From Bacillota bacterium (GTDB taxonomy: Bacteria; Bacillota; UBA4882; UBA8346): DNA of 64,000 nucleotides. Under the pieces are notes generated by a model. It saw only the letters and a program-made list of their open reading frames with translations, was not told where the DNA came from and searched no databases. Made by a program: the position numbers and the translations under genes. This document shows positions 52,306 through 61,597 of the stretch, piece by piece. The stretch covers positions 73,120 to 137,119 of the forward strand of contig JAEVYU010000079.1 of the NCBI GenBank assembly GCA_023392595.1, read 5' to 3'. Position 1 is the stretch's first letter, and every line of letters starts with the position of its first letter.

Positions 52306-53328
52306 TTATCGATACGATGACTCAAACCCATTGGGATTTTGAATCTGCCATCGCCACGCATCCGTGCACATTTCTTCCAATCCCCTTCGAGCAGACCAGC
52401 CCAGTTCTTGCCCGGACTTCGAGGGATCGGCATAGCAAACGGCAATATCCCCCGAACGGCGGTTTTCAATTCGATACGGGATCTCTCTGCCGCTGGCTTT
52501 GGCGAAGGCTTCGATGACTTCCAAGACGCTATAACCCCGGCCGGTCCCTAAATTATAGGCAACCAATCCCGGAGAGGACTGTAATTTCTCCAGAGCTTTG
52601 AGATGTCCCAAGGCCAAATCGACTACATGAATGTAATCTCTAATCCCTGTTCCGTCAGGAGTGGGATAATCATTTCCATAGACTCGCAGTTCTTTGAGTT
52701 TACCGATTGCAACCTGCGCGATATAAGGGACGAGATTGTTGGGAATTCCCCGCGGATCTTCTCCAATCCGGCCCCCGGGATAGGCACCGACTGGATTAAA
52801 ATAACGCAGAATCCCAATATTCCAAGAATCATCCGCCCGGTACAAATCCCGTAACATATCTTCAATCATCAGTTTCGAACGGCCGTAAGGATTGGTGGCA
52901 GAAAGCGGTGAGTCTTCCGTAATAGGTACTTGACTGGGGTCTCCGTATACTGTTGCCGATGAACTAAAAACCATGTTTTTAACACCATATTTTTGCATGA
53001 TTTCACACAAGTTCAATGTACTGATAATATTATTGTGATAATAACGCAGCGGCATGGATACCGATTCTCCTACCGCTTTGAGTCCGGCAAAATGAATAAC
53101 CGCATGGATGGGCCAACGGCTAAAAACCTTATCCAAAGCCTCGCGATCCAATAAGTCTTCTTGATAAAACTCCAGCTTCTTACCGGTTATCTCCTGAACC
53201 CTCCGCAAAGACTCCTCTTTACTATTGACTAGATTATCAACTACAATAATCTCATATCCAGCCTGTAACAATTCCACGCAGGTATGGCTACCGATATATC
53301 CGGCTCCTCCAGTAATTAATATAGCCAT
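52306..53328 (-). CDS. galE: UDP-glucose 4-epimerase, 340 aa
   Basis: Short-chain dehydrogenase-type epimerase: NAD loop [19 protein letters not shown], catalytic serine in [10 protein letters not shown] (about residue 122), YxxxK in NPYGRSKLM (about residue 147), and GALE marks [16 protein letters not shown] and [14 protein letters not shown]. It interconverts UDP-glucose and UDP-galactose. GGAGGG precedes ATG 53328. It forms an operon with the nucleotidyltransferase downstream and is divergent from an AraC regulator gene. Confidence 0.95.
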   Translation of the reverse strand: MAILITGGAGYIGSHTCVELLQAGYEIIVVDNLVNSKEESLRRVQEITGKKLEFYQEDLLDREALDKVFSRWPIHAVIHFAGLKAVGESVSMPLRYYHNNIISTLNLCEIMQKYGVKNMVFSSSATVYGDPSQVPITEDSPLSATNPYGRSKLMIEDMLRDLYRADDSWNIGILRYFNPVGAYPGGRIGEDPRGIPNNLVPYIAQVAIGKLKELRVYGNDYPTPDGTGIRDYIHVVDLALGHLKALEKLQSSPGLVAYNLGTGRGYSVLEVIEAFAKASGREIPYRIENRRSGDIAVCYADPSKSGQELGWSARRGLEEMCTDAWRWQIQNPNGFESSYR

Positions 53329-53489
53329 CCAATGCCCTCCAAATTATTATTTCAGCAACTGCCTGTAATAGGGATCCCCTTTAGGTATATTGTATTAATT
53401 TTTTGTTTATCCGTCTTTAGCAAAAAGGTCGCTTTTTTTGTACTTTTTGTTGGAAATGTCCTTCTAACTTTTTTTATAAATAACTGTGT

Positions 53490-53495
53490 TATAAT
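53490..53495 (+). promoter_or_regulatory. -10 element of the AraC regulator gene
   Basis: TATAAT at 53490-53495 with only a poor -35 (ACTTTT) 17 nt upstream. Transcription would start near 53502, leaving a 14-nt leader with AGAGGA before ATG 53516. Confidence 0.45.
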
Positions 53496-53515
53496 AAAAC
53501 AAAAAAGAGGATACT

Positions 53516-54406
53516 ATGGACTACGTCAAGACCCATCTAATCAAGGATATCTCCATTCAAAAAATTGTTACAGTCCACTATTTCGAATACGCCAAGGATT
53601 ATCTGTATCAAGGTGAAAAACATGATTTTTGGGAATTTCTTTATGTTGACAAAGGTGAGGTTGAAGTAAAGGCTGATGTCCAAAGGTATATATTGAGACA
53701 AGGCGAGATGATTTTTCACAAACCCAACGAATTTCACAATCTTTGGGCAAATGGGAAAACCGCCCCCAATTTGATCGTTATCTCTTTTGAGTGCAAATCC
53801 AAAGCGATGATTTTTTTTGAAAATAAAATCATCCGGATTGGAGATTTTGAGAAGAACTTGCTGGCTCAAATTATCCAGGAAGCCCAGAAAGCATTTTCGT
53901 TTCCGTTAAATATCCCCTCTTTAAAAAAATTAGAGAAAAACATACACTCTCCTTTCGGATGCGAACAATTAATCCAACTTTATCTGGAACTTTTCCTCAT
54001 ATCATTGGTGCGTAAAGGAAATTGCGTTCGCAAAGAAAAACAGCTTTCTTTTGCCGCCAAGGAAAATTCCCACGAAGATATCACGCACAAAATTATCGCC
54101 TATCTCAATGAAAATGCGGCAAGCAACCTTCATTTCGAGGATGTCTGCCGCTTTTCCAAGTTAAGCAAAACCAGTCTTAAAACGATATTTAAAGAAAAAA
54201 CCGGCTTCAGTGTAATGGAGTATTTTAAAAAAATAAAAATAGAAGCCGCTAAAAAAATAATCCGCGAAGAGCAATATAACTTCACAGAAGTCGCCGTACG
54301 ATTAGGATTTTCTTCTTTACAGCACTTCTCACGGCGGTTTAAACAGGCAACGGATATGACCCCTTCGGAATATGCATCTTCCGTCAAAATAAAAGTCCAA
54401 CACTAA
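53516..54406 (+). CDS. AraC-family transcriptional regulator, 296 aa
   Basis: N-terminal cupin-like sugar-binding domain (about residues 15-120: HDFWEFLYVDKGEVEV, EMIFHKPNEFHNLWANG) and C-terminal double helix-turn-helix (about residues 190-290: DVCRFSKLSKTSLKTIFKEK, then FTEVAVRLGFSSLQHFSRRF). It probably binds a sugar and controls nearby genes; the divergent galE operon is the obvious candidate, but no operator was identified. Confidence 0.9.
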   Translation: MDYVKTHLIKDISIQKIVTVHYFEYAKDYLYQGEKHDFWEFLYVDKGEVEVKADVQRYILRQGEMIFHKPNEFHNLWANGKTAPNLIVISFECKSKAMIFFENKIIRIGDFEKNLLAQIIQEAQKAFSFPLNIPSLKKLEKNIHSPFGCEQLIQLYLELFLISLVRKGNCVRKEKQLSFAAKENSHEDITHKIIAYLNENAASNLHFEDVCRFSKLSKTSLKTIFKEKTGFSVMEYFKKIKIEAAKKIIREEQYNFTEVAVRLGFSSLQHFSRRFKQATDMTPSEYASSVKIKVQH

Positions 54407-54439
54407 GATGAATTTGGTGAATCACAAAAATATTACTTT

Positions 54440-54847
54440 CTAAGGGCATTCCATATTCTTTGTCCGTTCTTTTATCGACTTTTCGATGGTTTCAACATAT
54501 TCTGTAGGTATTTTTATTTGAACCAATTCTTTTATCATAAACCATTGAAATTTCGTGTGCTCGTGACTGATTTCAATGATGTCATTGTCATTAGTCATCT
54601 CGCACAAAAAAGCTACTAAAAATATATGCTTTCCTGGAATGACTTCAAATAATTTCGTGTCAATAATAGTTACGATCTTGACATCCAATTTTAATTCTTC
54701 GCGTATTTCTCTTTTCAAACACTGAGCAGAGGATTCTCCTATTTCAATTCTTCCACCCGGCAGTTCCCATTCATCACGATGATTCTTGACTAATAAGACC
54801 TGATCCTTTTTTAATATGACTCCTTTAATAGAGACTGGAAATTCCAT
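54440..54847 (-). CDS. Nudix hydrolase, 135 aa
   Basis: The Nudix box is complete: GGRIEIGESSAQCLKREIRE followed by EL (about residues 31-52). It starts VSIKGVILKKDQVLLVKNHR and has the typical length. It would hydrolyse a nucleoside diphosphate derivative, possibly a NUDIX-type housecleaning or NDP-sugar substrate. It is convergent with the AraC gene, with about 30 bp between the ends. Confidence 0.9.
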   Translation of the reverse strand: MEFPVSIKGVILKKDQVLLVKNHRDEWELPGGRIEIGESSAQCLKREIREELKLDVKIVTIIDTKLFEVIPGKHIFLVAFLCEMTNDNDIIEISHEHTKFQWFMIKELVQIKIPTEYVETIEKSIKERTKNMECP

Positions 54848-55193
54848 TCCTTCTCCTTTCCCTCGGTGATCACCGAATTGAGGGCCTGCATATTTCGGTC
54901 AAACCGGACAGCGATTTCTGATCAAAGTAGACAGTTGCATACTTCGGCCGTAACCTGACAAGTAATGAGTACCGCCACCCCCAGAACATCTGAAGGCGAA
55001 CCTCCTGGCCGGTTCCGGAGGATCTGCCGCTGACTTGGAAGTGCGAGTAGCTTTCTGTCCGCTCCAGTCACCCACCGCCAAAATCGGACCCTAAAACCCG
55101 TAGGAACATCTCCAAGTAAAACTTCGATAAAGCGTCTCATAATCGTTCAATTTAACTATGCCTCTATTTTCATGCCCACTGCCGACTGAACAA
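54848..55193. other. Intergenic region, nothing clear
   Basis: Overlapping minus-strand frames of 60-78 codons exist but lack ribosome-binding sites and recognisable motifs. It adjoins the remnant at 55194-55402 and may be decayed sequence. Confidence 0.35.
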
Positions 55194-55402
55194 TTAGTCA
55201 AATTGTGGCAGATACGGCTTGTCAATGGCCATGATTTCTTCACAAATTCGGATTGCTGCTTGGGCGCTGGGCATATTCGGATCAACCAAAAGAGCCTGCA
55301 TGTCACGGTTGCCGCTAAATCCTGCATCTACTCAACTAAAGCCATTTTATCCTGGGGAGTTAATTCCAATAATTTTGCCAGTAAAAGATTATCAATCGCC
55401 AT
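55194..55402 (-). pseudogene. Possible remnant of a family 4 glycosidase 3' end
   Basis: From ATG 55402 (behind AAAGGA) one frame reads MAIDNLLLAKLLELTPQDKM then ALVE and a stop. Shifted by one base, the next frame reads AGFSGNRDMQALLVDPNMPS and CEEIMAIDKPYLPQFD to a stop. VEAxxxGNRDxxxQALLxDP followed by YLPQF resembles the C-terminus of GH4 (MelA/LplD-like) enzymes. If so, only the last 70 residues remain, and with a frameshift. Confidence 0.45.
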
Positions 55403-55613
55403 GGCTTTTTCCTTTCTATTCATACCTAACACGAACACCCAATTTGTAATTTTATTATAGCATAAAATTTCTATAACCATCAAAAGGTGAAAATCCAGAC
55501 TGTGATTCAATTGACACAATGAATAATCCCTGTTATATTTTTTTTAATAGCTCTTTTACAATTTTTCCCTCACTGATTGTTAAATTCCTACCTTAGGAAA
55601 GAAGGATGACAGT

Positions 55614-56990
55614 ATGGAAAACAGCCAAAAAACCAGGGAAACATTTACTTCCGGGCTGGCGGTATTTTTTGCCACTCTCGGCTCAGCGGTTGGTTTGGGC
55701 AACATTTGGAAGTTCCCTTATCTGACCGGGGAATATGGCGGAGGCGCCTTTCTCTTTGTTTATCTCATCTGTATACTCTTTATCGGACTGCCGGTGATGG
55801 TCTCCGAATTTTATATCGGCCGGAAAACTCGTCAAAATGCTGTTGGAGCTTTCGAAACCTTAAAACCGGGTTCCCCCTGGAAAATCATTGGTTTCATGGG
55901 AGTGCTGGCCTCTTATCTGATTATGTTCTTTTACAGCTCCGTGGCCGGCTGGGTTTATTCCTATATCTTCAAAGCGTTGAAGGGGGATTTCGCCTCTCTC
56001 ACCACCAACTCAGTCGGGGCCCTCTTTGGCCAGGCTGTAACCAGTCCACTGCCGCCGCTGGTTTGGCAATGGATCGTCCTGGTTGTAGTGGCTACAATTT
56101 TGATCTGCGGTGTCCAAAAGGGCATCGAGCGAATCACCAAAACTCTTTTACCGGTGCTGTTCATTCTGATTATCATCTGCGATATCCGGGCATTGACCCT
56201 GCCTGACTCTTGGAAAGGGCTTGATTTTCTGTTCCGGATCGATTTTACCAAAATTACCGCTCCGGTCATTTTAACCGCTTTAGGTTTAGCCTTTTTCAAA
56301 CTTTCCCTCGGTATGGGCTGTATGATCACTTATGCCAGTTATTTCACAAAGGGCAACAATATGATCGCTACCTCGGCCAGAGTCGCCCTGTCGGACACCA
56401 TTGTTTCCCTTTTGGCCGGCATCGCCATTTTCCCGGCGGTCTTTTCTTTCGGGATTCAGCCCGGCGCCGGACCCGGCCTGTTATTTATGACGATCCCGAT
56501 GGTTTTTTCCAAGATCCCTCTGGGTAACATTTTGCTGGTGGCCTTCTTTTTCCTGACCGCTATCGCCGCGACGACAGCGATGATTTCCCTGGTGGAAGTG
56601 CTGGTGGTTTACTGGACGGAGCAACGGGGCTTCTCCCGGACTCAAGCGGTGCTGATGAACGTTGGAATTATTGCGGTTATTGGAGTACTGGCCACCCTGT
56701 CGGCCGATAAGGCAGCGGTTCTCGGCACCATTCATATCTTTGGCAAAAGTTTCTTTGACCTCTTCGACTATGTTTCTTCCAACATCCTTTTGCCGGTGGG
56801 CGGGTTGTTGATCATTCTTTTCACGGGTTATGGGGTAAACCGAGAAGATTTTGCCCTGGAACTTTCAAATCACGGTGCCTTAAAAAACAAGGGACTGATC
56901 CATATCATCGTTTTCATTATCCAATATGTTACTCCGATCTTACTGGCACTGGTCTTTTTAAACTCGATCGGCCTTATTAAAGTGGGATGA
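55614..56990 (+). CDS. Sodium-dependent transporter (NSS/SNF family), 458 aa
   Basis: LeuT-fold Na+ symporter. TM1 has the family motif GSAVGLGNIWKFPYLTGEYG (about residues 22-41), and TM6 the GLAFFKLSLGMGCMITYASY region (about residue 225). About eleven to twelve hydrophobic segments are present. Bacterial members import amino acids such as tryptophan, tyrosine or leucine. An amino-acid importer would fit an organism that ferments aromatic amino acids through IorAB, but it is not in that operon. AAGGATG precedes ATG 55614. Confidence 0.92.
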   Translation: MENSQKTRETFTSGLAVFFATLGSAVGLGNIWKFPYLTGEYGGGAFLFVYLICILFIGLPVMVSEFYIGRKTRQNAVGAFETLKPGSPWKIIGFMGVLASYLIMFFYSSVAGWVYSYIFKALKGDFASLTTNSVGALFGQAVTSPLPPLVWQWIVLVVVATILICGVQKGIERITKTLLPVLFILIIICDIRALTLPDSWKGLDFLFRIDFTKITAPVILTALGLAFFKLSLGMGCMITYASYFTKGNNMIATSARVALSDTIVSLLAGIAIFPAVFSFGIQPGAGPGLLFMTIPMVFSKIPLGNILLVAFFFLTAIAATTAMISLVEVLVVYWTEQRGFSRTQAVLMNVGIIAVIGVLATLSADKAAVLGTIHIFGKSFFDLFDYVSSNILLPVGGLLIILFTGYGVNREDFALELSNHGALKNKGLIHIIVFIIQYVTPILLALVFLNSIGLIKVG

Positions 56991-57091
56991 AGGGTAGCCA
57001 AAATGAATGAAAACCAATTCAAGTCAAGGTTCTGGATGGACAAGGCTCTGATACATACCCCTTCCAACTGTTACAAATCAATTCGTACTGG

Positions 57092-57793
57092 TCATATCCT
57101 CCCTACCTGTTTTTCCACCGTCTCCCGGAATTGATTGGCATGCCCGTTGGCGGGATGCGGCAGATGAGAAAATGAAATATTTAGCTCCGTCAGTGTTTGG
57201 CTGGCTTTCGTACCGACAGCGAAAATTGGGACCGCCGGGAATAGGGTGCGAAAATGCTGAAAAATTTCCGCCCCACAGGCTAGTTCGGCTGCGGTGGGGG
57301 TACGATTGCTTAGGGTTTTGCGAGGACTTTTTGGGTTATAGGGATGAAAGGGGAAAGTGTTCCAAAACACAAACTCCTCCGGTTTCAGACCGTGAGCCAG
57401 CAGGGTTCCCCAAACAATCGTGGCGGTGGGTTCGGCCATACCTTTGGCCTGCTCGGTGGTGTTTAGGGATGGGCAATCCGGACGGCTGGTGCGCCGGCAA
57501 GGACCGCTGATGACGTCGCCGGGCCGGACCTTATCATGGAAACCCAGGAGGATGCGTTCGGATGTGATGGGAATGCCGGAGAACCGGCCGCCCTGATAGC
57601 CTACGGCTTCGGCAAGAAAAAGATAACGGGCGCGGCCCTGGCGGATCTTCAAATATTGTTGCAACTGATCGCGCCGGATCGCCGGAGCGTTCGGGCCTAT
57701 ATCAAGATCCGGATCGTAGTCGGACCAGGGGTTGAAGACGGAAGGAAGATGATGTTTGGTTAATTCGGCCAGAAGTGTTGAGATGGTTGACAT
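57092..57793 (-). CDS. Uracil-DNA glycosylase-superfamily protein, 233 aa
   Basis: Starts at ATG 57793 (MSTISTLLAEL) with AGGAG 9 nt upstream. Superfamily marks are YLFLAEAVGYQGGRFSGIPI (about residue 57) in the place of the catalytic-water loop, FVFWNTFPFHPYNP (about residue 142), VPIFAVGTKAS and HLPHPANGHANQFRE (about residue 213), where the last resembles the HPSP-like loop. It is most like the uncharacterised UDG-like group rather than classical Ung. A base-excision role is likely from the fold; the substrate is not certain. Confidence 0.8.
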   Translation of the reverse strand: MSTISTLLAELTKHHLPSVFNPWSDYDPDLDIGPNAPAIRRDQLQQYLKIRQGRARYLFLAEAVGYQGGRFSGIPITSERILLGFHDKVRPGDVISGPCRRTSRPDCPSLNTTEQAKGMAEPTATIVWGTLLAHGLKPEEFVFWNTFPFHPYNPKSPRKTLSNRTPTAAELACGAEIFQHFRTLFPAVPIFAVGTKASQTLTELNISFSHLPHPANGHANQFRETVEKQVGRI

Positions 57794-57903
57794 TGGATGC
57801 AATCTCCTTTTTTCATGATGAGCTGAGGCTTGATTGAAAAATACCGGAAGACTTTCGACACGAGAGGGTAATTTCTTTGTTACGATTTATCGCTTTTTCT
57901 TTT

Positions 57904-58042
57904 TTATAAAACATACCGGGTCTTCAACCCATTCCTAACTTCGTGTGGTCCTTCTTCCATGTAGGGTTTTAGCAAAATCGTCAAAGCGGTGAAATATAAA
58001 ATTTCCGTCAACCAATAAGAAATGCAAGCATTGCATATAAAT
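57904..58042. repeat. Left extension shared by repeat copies 1 and 2
   Basis: About 125 bp here match 59030-59149 closely (ends CAAGCATT). Copies 3 and 4 lack it. Minus-strand frames across it (EILYFTALT...) differ between copies without a bias to silent changes, so it is probably not coding. Confidence 0.6.
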
Positions 58043-58791
58043 AAAGTCGGCGTACTTCTCAACAGGAGGCGCCACCTGCCCTCCTGCACCTCCAAGGCCA
58101 AGGGATGTAGCCGGATCATCCCGCGCGATGCTCGCATCGCGAAGGAACCCACCGGCCGACCTCTCCCCTTTTCTCCCCTCTCCCAAAAATTCACGTTGTA
58201 AATTAAGCCGGGCGAGGGGAAACCTGCTTTGTCTTGATGCCTATGCCGCTGGGCCCCCAGGGATTCCCCTCTATGTCGGCGTTTCTCCGTAAACACCGTA
58301 GGAGTGCTGACGCAATTGGACAGACTCCTACATCCCTGTAGTCGTCTTCTTGGGTGATTCTGATGCCCGACGGGTGAGATTCGTCCTAAATCTAACCCGC
58401 GTTGGTCAACCTCCTGTTGACCATTTCAGAGCCAACAAATCCGTATATTTCTTAGCTTAAAGATTCTGCTACAATCTTGAACAAACAATCACCGCCGATC
58501 AAGGAGGTCGGCGGCGCGGCATCTTTTCTAGGAGGAAAAACTGCCGTCGGCCGGAAAACGCATAAACCTGGTAGGGATCGAACACGATGTTCGAGTCCCT
58601 GCATAGAGAGCGGAGGTTTCACTAAAAACGTTTTTTATAACCCCGGCTATGGATGGCCGGGGATAAAAGGGGGCCACGGGGATCTCCCCGTGCAGCGGGA
58701 TTCAAAAGGGTGTTCTGTAACACCCTTTTGCCTTAGGGGTCGCAAGGGGAGCAGGTTCGCGAACTTGTTCGCGCCGTCCCCTGTCGGCTTC
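58043..58791 (+). repeat. Hairpin-rich repeat element, copy 1 (most complete)
   Basis: The full element has a left end (from AAGTCGGCG), a core at 58323-58527 (GACTCCTACATCCCTGTAGT ... GCGGCATCTTTT) and a right end to GTCGGCTTC 58791. The two ends are imperfect inverted complements over about 100 bp. Inside are many short hairpins, for example CCGCC-gatcaaggaggt-CGGCGG, GGTCAAC-ctcct-GTTGACC, CCCCGGC...GCCGGGG and AAAAGGGTGTT...AACACCCTTTT. No gene is supported. Confidence 0.8.
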
Positions 58792-59029
58792 AATGATTAA
58801 GAAACAAAATTTTCAACTATTTATGAGACATACACCTTCTCATTATACCATTCAATAAACTTCCTCGACAGCCTGTTCCCTTCATTACCTGGCAATATCA
58901 ATAACTGCTTTCCATGTAACGCGTAATACTCCCGTCCATTGCCGTAATCTTCTTTGATCTAATCATTGCAAATTGATTCGTAATCGTCATACAACCCCGT
59001 CAAATAAAGTATGTTGAGCCTCCCTCAAC

Positions 59030-59600
59030 AACAACCCATTCCGGACTTCGCGTGGTCCTTCTTCCGCGTGGGGTTTTAGCAAAAACGTCAAGGCGGTGAA
59101 ATATAAAATTTCCGGCAACCGATAAGAAATGCAAGCATTGACGTTCAATGAAGTCGGCATTGTTCTCGACAGGAGGCGCCATCCGCCCTCCTGCACCTCC
59201 AAGGCCAAGGGATGTAGCCGGATCATCCCGCGCGATGCTCGCATCGCGAAGGAACCCACCGGCCCGGGGGGCTGAGTCCCCCGGGTTCCCCCTCTATCGC
59301 GACATTCCTCCTTGAATGTCGAAGGAATACTTGCATTGATTTAACAGACTCCTACATCCCTGTAGTAGTCGTCTTCTTGGGTGATTCTGATGGCCGACGG
59401 GCGAGATTCGTCCTAAATCTAACCCGCGTTGGTCAACCTCCTGTTGACCATTTCGGAGCCAACAAATCTGTATTTTTTTTAGCCTTAATATCTAGCCTTC
59501 AGAACTTCTTGAATCAACAATATCTGGTACTTGAACAAACAATCACCGCCGATCAAGGAGGTCGGCGGCCCGGCATCTTTTTCGGAAGGGAATCGTCTGT
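59030..59600 (+). repeat. Hairpin-rich repeat element, copy 2 (right end missing)
   Basis: Includes the shared left extension, the left end (from 59150) and the core at 59348-59582. The sequence leaves the repeat soon after CGGCATCTTT. A GC-rich hairpin CCCGGGGG-gctgagt-CCCCCGGG occupies the place where copy 4 has GGGGGCAC-TGTGCCCCC, so stems are kept while their sequence changes. Confidence 0.8.
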
Positions 59601-59628
59601 CCATTCCAGGATCGCTCATAGCAACACT

Positions 59629-59958
59629 TTAATTATCCAAATGAAACTTTAACCGTTCTTTGGTCTCTTCCGATAGTTGGGCGACTTCTTCATCGGTTAT
59701 GACCTTATACTTGATTAAGAATAATATATTAAAGATCACGTTACTCCGGCGCCAATCATCGAAGCAATCGGCAACCATCTTGTCCTTCTTTTTGATGAGG
59801 TCATAAACTTTGAGGTATTGTTCATGGGCATCCGGCTCCCGTTTTTCCATGCCGCATTCTGTGCGAATATCATCCAGGATCCGGTTGCATAAACGGTTAA
59901 GTAATTCCTTTTTCAGGTTTCGTAAATACTTCCAGTCGGATTCTTTAATTTCTTTCAT
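59629..59958 (-). CDS. Conserved-type hypothetical protein, 109 aa
   Basis: A 109-residue helical, charged protein (KEIKESDWKYLRNLKKELLN, ILDDIRTECGMEKREPDA, CFDDWRRSNVIFNILFLIKY). Small proteins with a similar (E/D)xDWKxxR start are found as hypothetical genes in many bacteria; no function is known to me. ATG 59958 has AAAGGAG about 10 nt upstream. It lies directly after repeat copy 2 and before the GTPase operon, on the opposite strand to the latter. Confidence 0.7.
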   Translation of the reverse strand: MKEIKESDWKYLRNLKKELLNRLCNRILDDIRTECGMEKREPDAHEQYLKVYDLIKKKDKMVADCFDDWRRSNVIFNILFLIKYKVITDEEVAQLSEETKERLKFHLDN

Positions 59959-60235
59959 AACAGTACTCCTTTTTTATGCACAAGCCATTTTAAAGTTCTG
60001 CTTAATACCGCTCCATTGTTTTATTTCATTTCAGGATTCGTTGCAACTGGTTCATAGGTACTAATTTTTCCCACTTAAACAATATCGCAAACATTTGTTT
60101 ATGTCAAACTTTGTCTATTTTCCGAAATTTACTAGCAAATAAGTTTTTTAAAGCTATCTCTTATTCAACTGTGTGTGCACATTTGCCTTGCTTGCCGTTT
60201 AGTGGAATACTAAAAAATGATACAACGATAGGGAT

Positions 60236-60264
60236 TTGACAATTCTGTGATATGGTGTTACGCT
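60236..60264 (+). promoter_or_regulatory. Promoter of the GTPase-methyltransferase operon
   Basis: TTGACA (60236-60241), 17-nt spacer and TACGCT (60259-60264) with an extended -10 TG at 60256-60257. Start near 60271; the leader to the GTPase gene is about 240 nt. Confidence 0.6.
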
Positions 60265-60294
60265 TATATATAATTAATTATTAGAAAGAGGTGT

Positions 60295-60321
60295 ATGGAT
60301 GTCGGTCGTCCGATAAGGTAA
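60295..60321 (+). CDS. Upstream leader peptide 1 (8 aa)
   Basis: AGAGGTGT precedes ATG 60295; the frame reads MDVGRPIR then TAA. It lies first in the leader and may be a ribosome-sensing peptide. Confidence 0.4.
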   Translation: MDVGRPIR

Positions 60322-60372
60322 TTATTTGTATCACAGAAGCGGGATTTTGACCTGCTTATTTTGTGTACCCAA

Positions 60373-60435
60373 ATGCCTTACGGAATGACCAGAGAAGTGT
60401 TTATCCAACACCTTTTTGTTTGTTTTGCAGCGTAG
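60373..60435 (+). CDS. Upstream leader peptide 2 (20 aa)
   Basis: ATG 60373 to TAG 60433-60435, reading MPYGMTREVFIQHLFVCFAA. The stop lies in the 5' arm of the terminator stem, so a ribosome that reaches or stalls near the end would stop the hairpin from forming. No strong ribosome-binding site is seen directly before the ATG. Confidence 0.4.
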   Translation: MPYGMTREVFIQHLFVCFAA

Positions 60436-60456
60436 TGGGTAACTACGCTTTTTTTA
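60430..60456 (+). terminator. Intrinsic terminator in the leader
   Basis: GCGTAG-tgggtaa-CTACGC followed by TTTTTTTA on the plus strand. It lies about 55 nt before the GTPase start and would block the operon by default. Confidence 0.8.
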
Positions 60457-60508
60457 TTGTCGCAAGGCTATTGGGTACACGCATACTTTGCGAAAGGATT
60501 CTGAATCG

Positions 60509-61585
60509 GTGAATATCAATTTGAAAAACTACGGACTAAATGAACGCTTTGAACAGGAAGTGACCATATATGATGGTCTGTTTATTGCCAGAGTGACCGA
60601 GCAACACCGTGAATTATACAGAGTAATCAATGAATGCGGTGAAATAGACGCGCGTGTTTCAGGAAAACTTGCTTACAATGCAGACGACCAAACCAGCTTT
60701 CCCGCCGTTGGGGATTGGGTGATGATTGACCGAGTGGACGGAAGTACCGGCAATGCAATCATTCATCATATCCTGCGCCGTAAAAGTGTTTTAGCGCGGC
60801 AAGCCGCCGGTACGGAAAATGCCGGACAGGTTATTGCGGCCAATATTGATACTATCTTCATTTGTATGTCGCTCAATGCAGATTTTAATATTCGACGAAT
60901 AGAGCGGTATTTAACAATTGCATGGGACAGCATGGCAACCCCGGTTATCGTTCTGACGAAATCCGATTTGTGTGATGATTTACCGCTGAAGTTGGAGGAT
61001 ATTGCTTCCGTGAGCATGGGTGCGGTTGTTATTACCTGTTCTTCTGAAAACGGGGATGGGTTTGACGAGATTAACGCTTATATCGGGCAAGGAAAGACGA
61101 TTGCGTTTGTCGGTTCATCGGGAGTTGGCAAGTCCACACTTATTAACCGCCTTATGGGGCAGAATGTGCTTGTAACAAAAGCTATACGGGAAGATGATGC
61201 CAAGGGCAGACATACCACAACCCACCGCCAACTATTGCTATTGCCAAATGGCGGTATTGTGATAGATACGCCCGGTATGCGGGAGTTGCAGATTTATACG
61301 GGCAACCTGTCAAAAACCTTTGAAGATATTGAAGAATTTGCCGCCCGGTGCAAATTTGGCGACTGTTCTCACGGAGCAAAGCCAGGCTGCGCCATTAGAG
61401 AAGCAATCGAAAATGGAACACTATCCGAAAAACGCTTTGAGAGCTATCAAAAATTGCAACGGGAAGTATCATACGCCGGATTAAATGCCCGTCAGCTTGA
61501 AAACGAGAAACTCAATAGAATGTTCGGCGGCAAGGGTGAAATGAAACAGTTAAAGAAGCATATTAAAGACAAGAACAATAGATAA
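60509..61585 (+). CDS. rsgA: RsgA-like ribosome-associated GTPase, 358 aa
   Basis: Circularly permuted GTPase. An N-terminal OB part (about residues 1-75) is followed by G4 VIVLTKSD (about residue 146), G1 VGSSGVGKSTLIN (about residue 203), G3 DTPGMREL and a zinc site C-x4-C-x-H-x5-C (CKFGDCSHGAKPGC, about residue 285). RsgA assists late 30S maturation. GTG 60509 is chosen with AAAGGA about 10 nt upstream. The attenuator leader, the linked methyltransferase and the flanking repeats suggest an accessory paralogue that may protect or repair ribosomes under drug stress; that is inference. Confidence 0.88.
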   Translation: MNINLKNYGLNERFEQEVTIYDGLFIARVTEQHRELYRVINECGEIDARVSGKLAYNADDQTSFPAVGDWVMIDRVDGSTGNAIIHHILRRKSVLARQAAGTENAGQVIAANIDTIFICMSLNADFNIRRIERYLTIAWDSMATPVIVLTKSDLCDDLPLKLEDIASVSMGAVVITCSSENGDGFDEINAYIGQGKTIAFVGSSGVGKSTLINRLMGQNVLVTKAIREDDAKGRHTTTHRQLLLLPNGGIVIDTPGMRELQIYTGNLSKTFEDIEEFAARCKFGDCSHGAKPGCAIREAIENGTLSEKRFESYQKLQREVSYAGLNARQLENEKLNRMFGGKGEMKQLKKHIKDKNNR

Positions 61586-61597
61586 GGAGCAATCACA

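Larger units (their letters stand above)
60363..60480 (+). promoter_or_regulatory. Leader attenuator with alternative pairings
   Basis: GTGTACCCAA (60363-60372) and TTGGGTACAC (60471-60480) are perfect 10-bp arms that enclose leader peptide 2 and the terminator. TACCCA within the left arm can also pair with TGGGTA in the terminator loop (60436-60441). The arrangement is that of ribosome-controlled attenuators ahead of genes that act on the ribosome. Confidence 0.55.

Noticed and set aside
57904..59259. Minus-strand frames reading GSFAMRASRGMIRLHPLALE in repeat copies 1 and 2
   Set aside because: They lie inside the repeated hairpin-rich DNA, differ between copies without bias to silent changes, and have no start signal.
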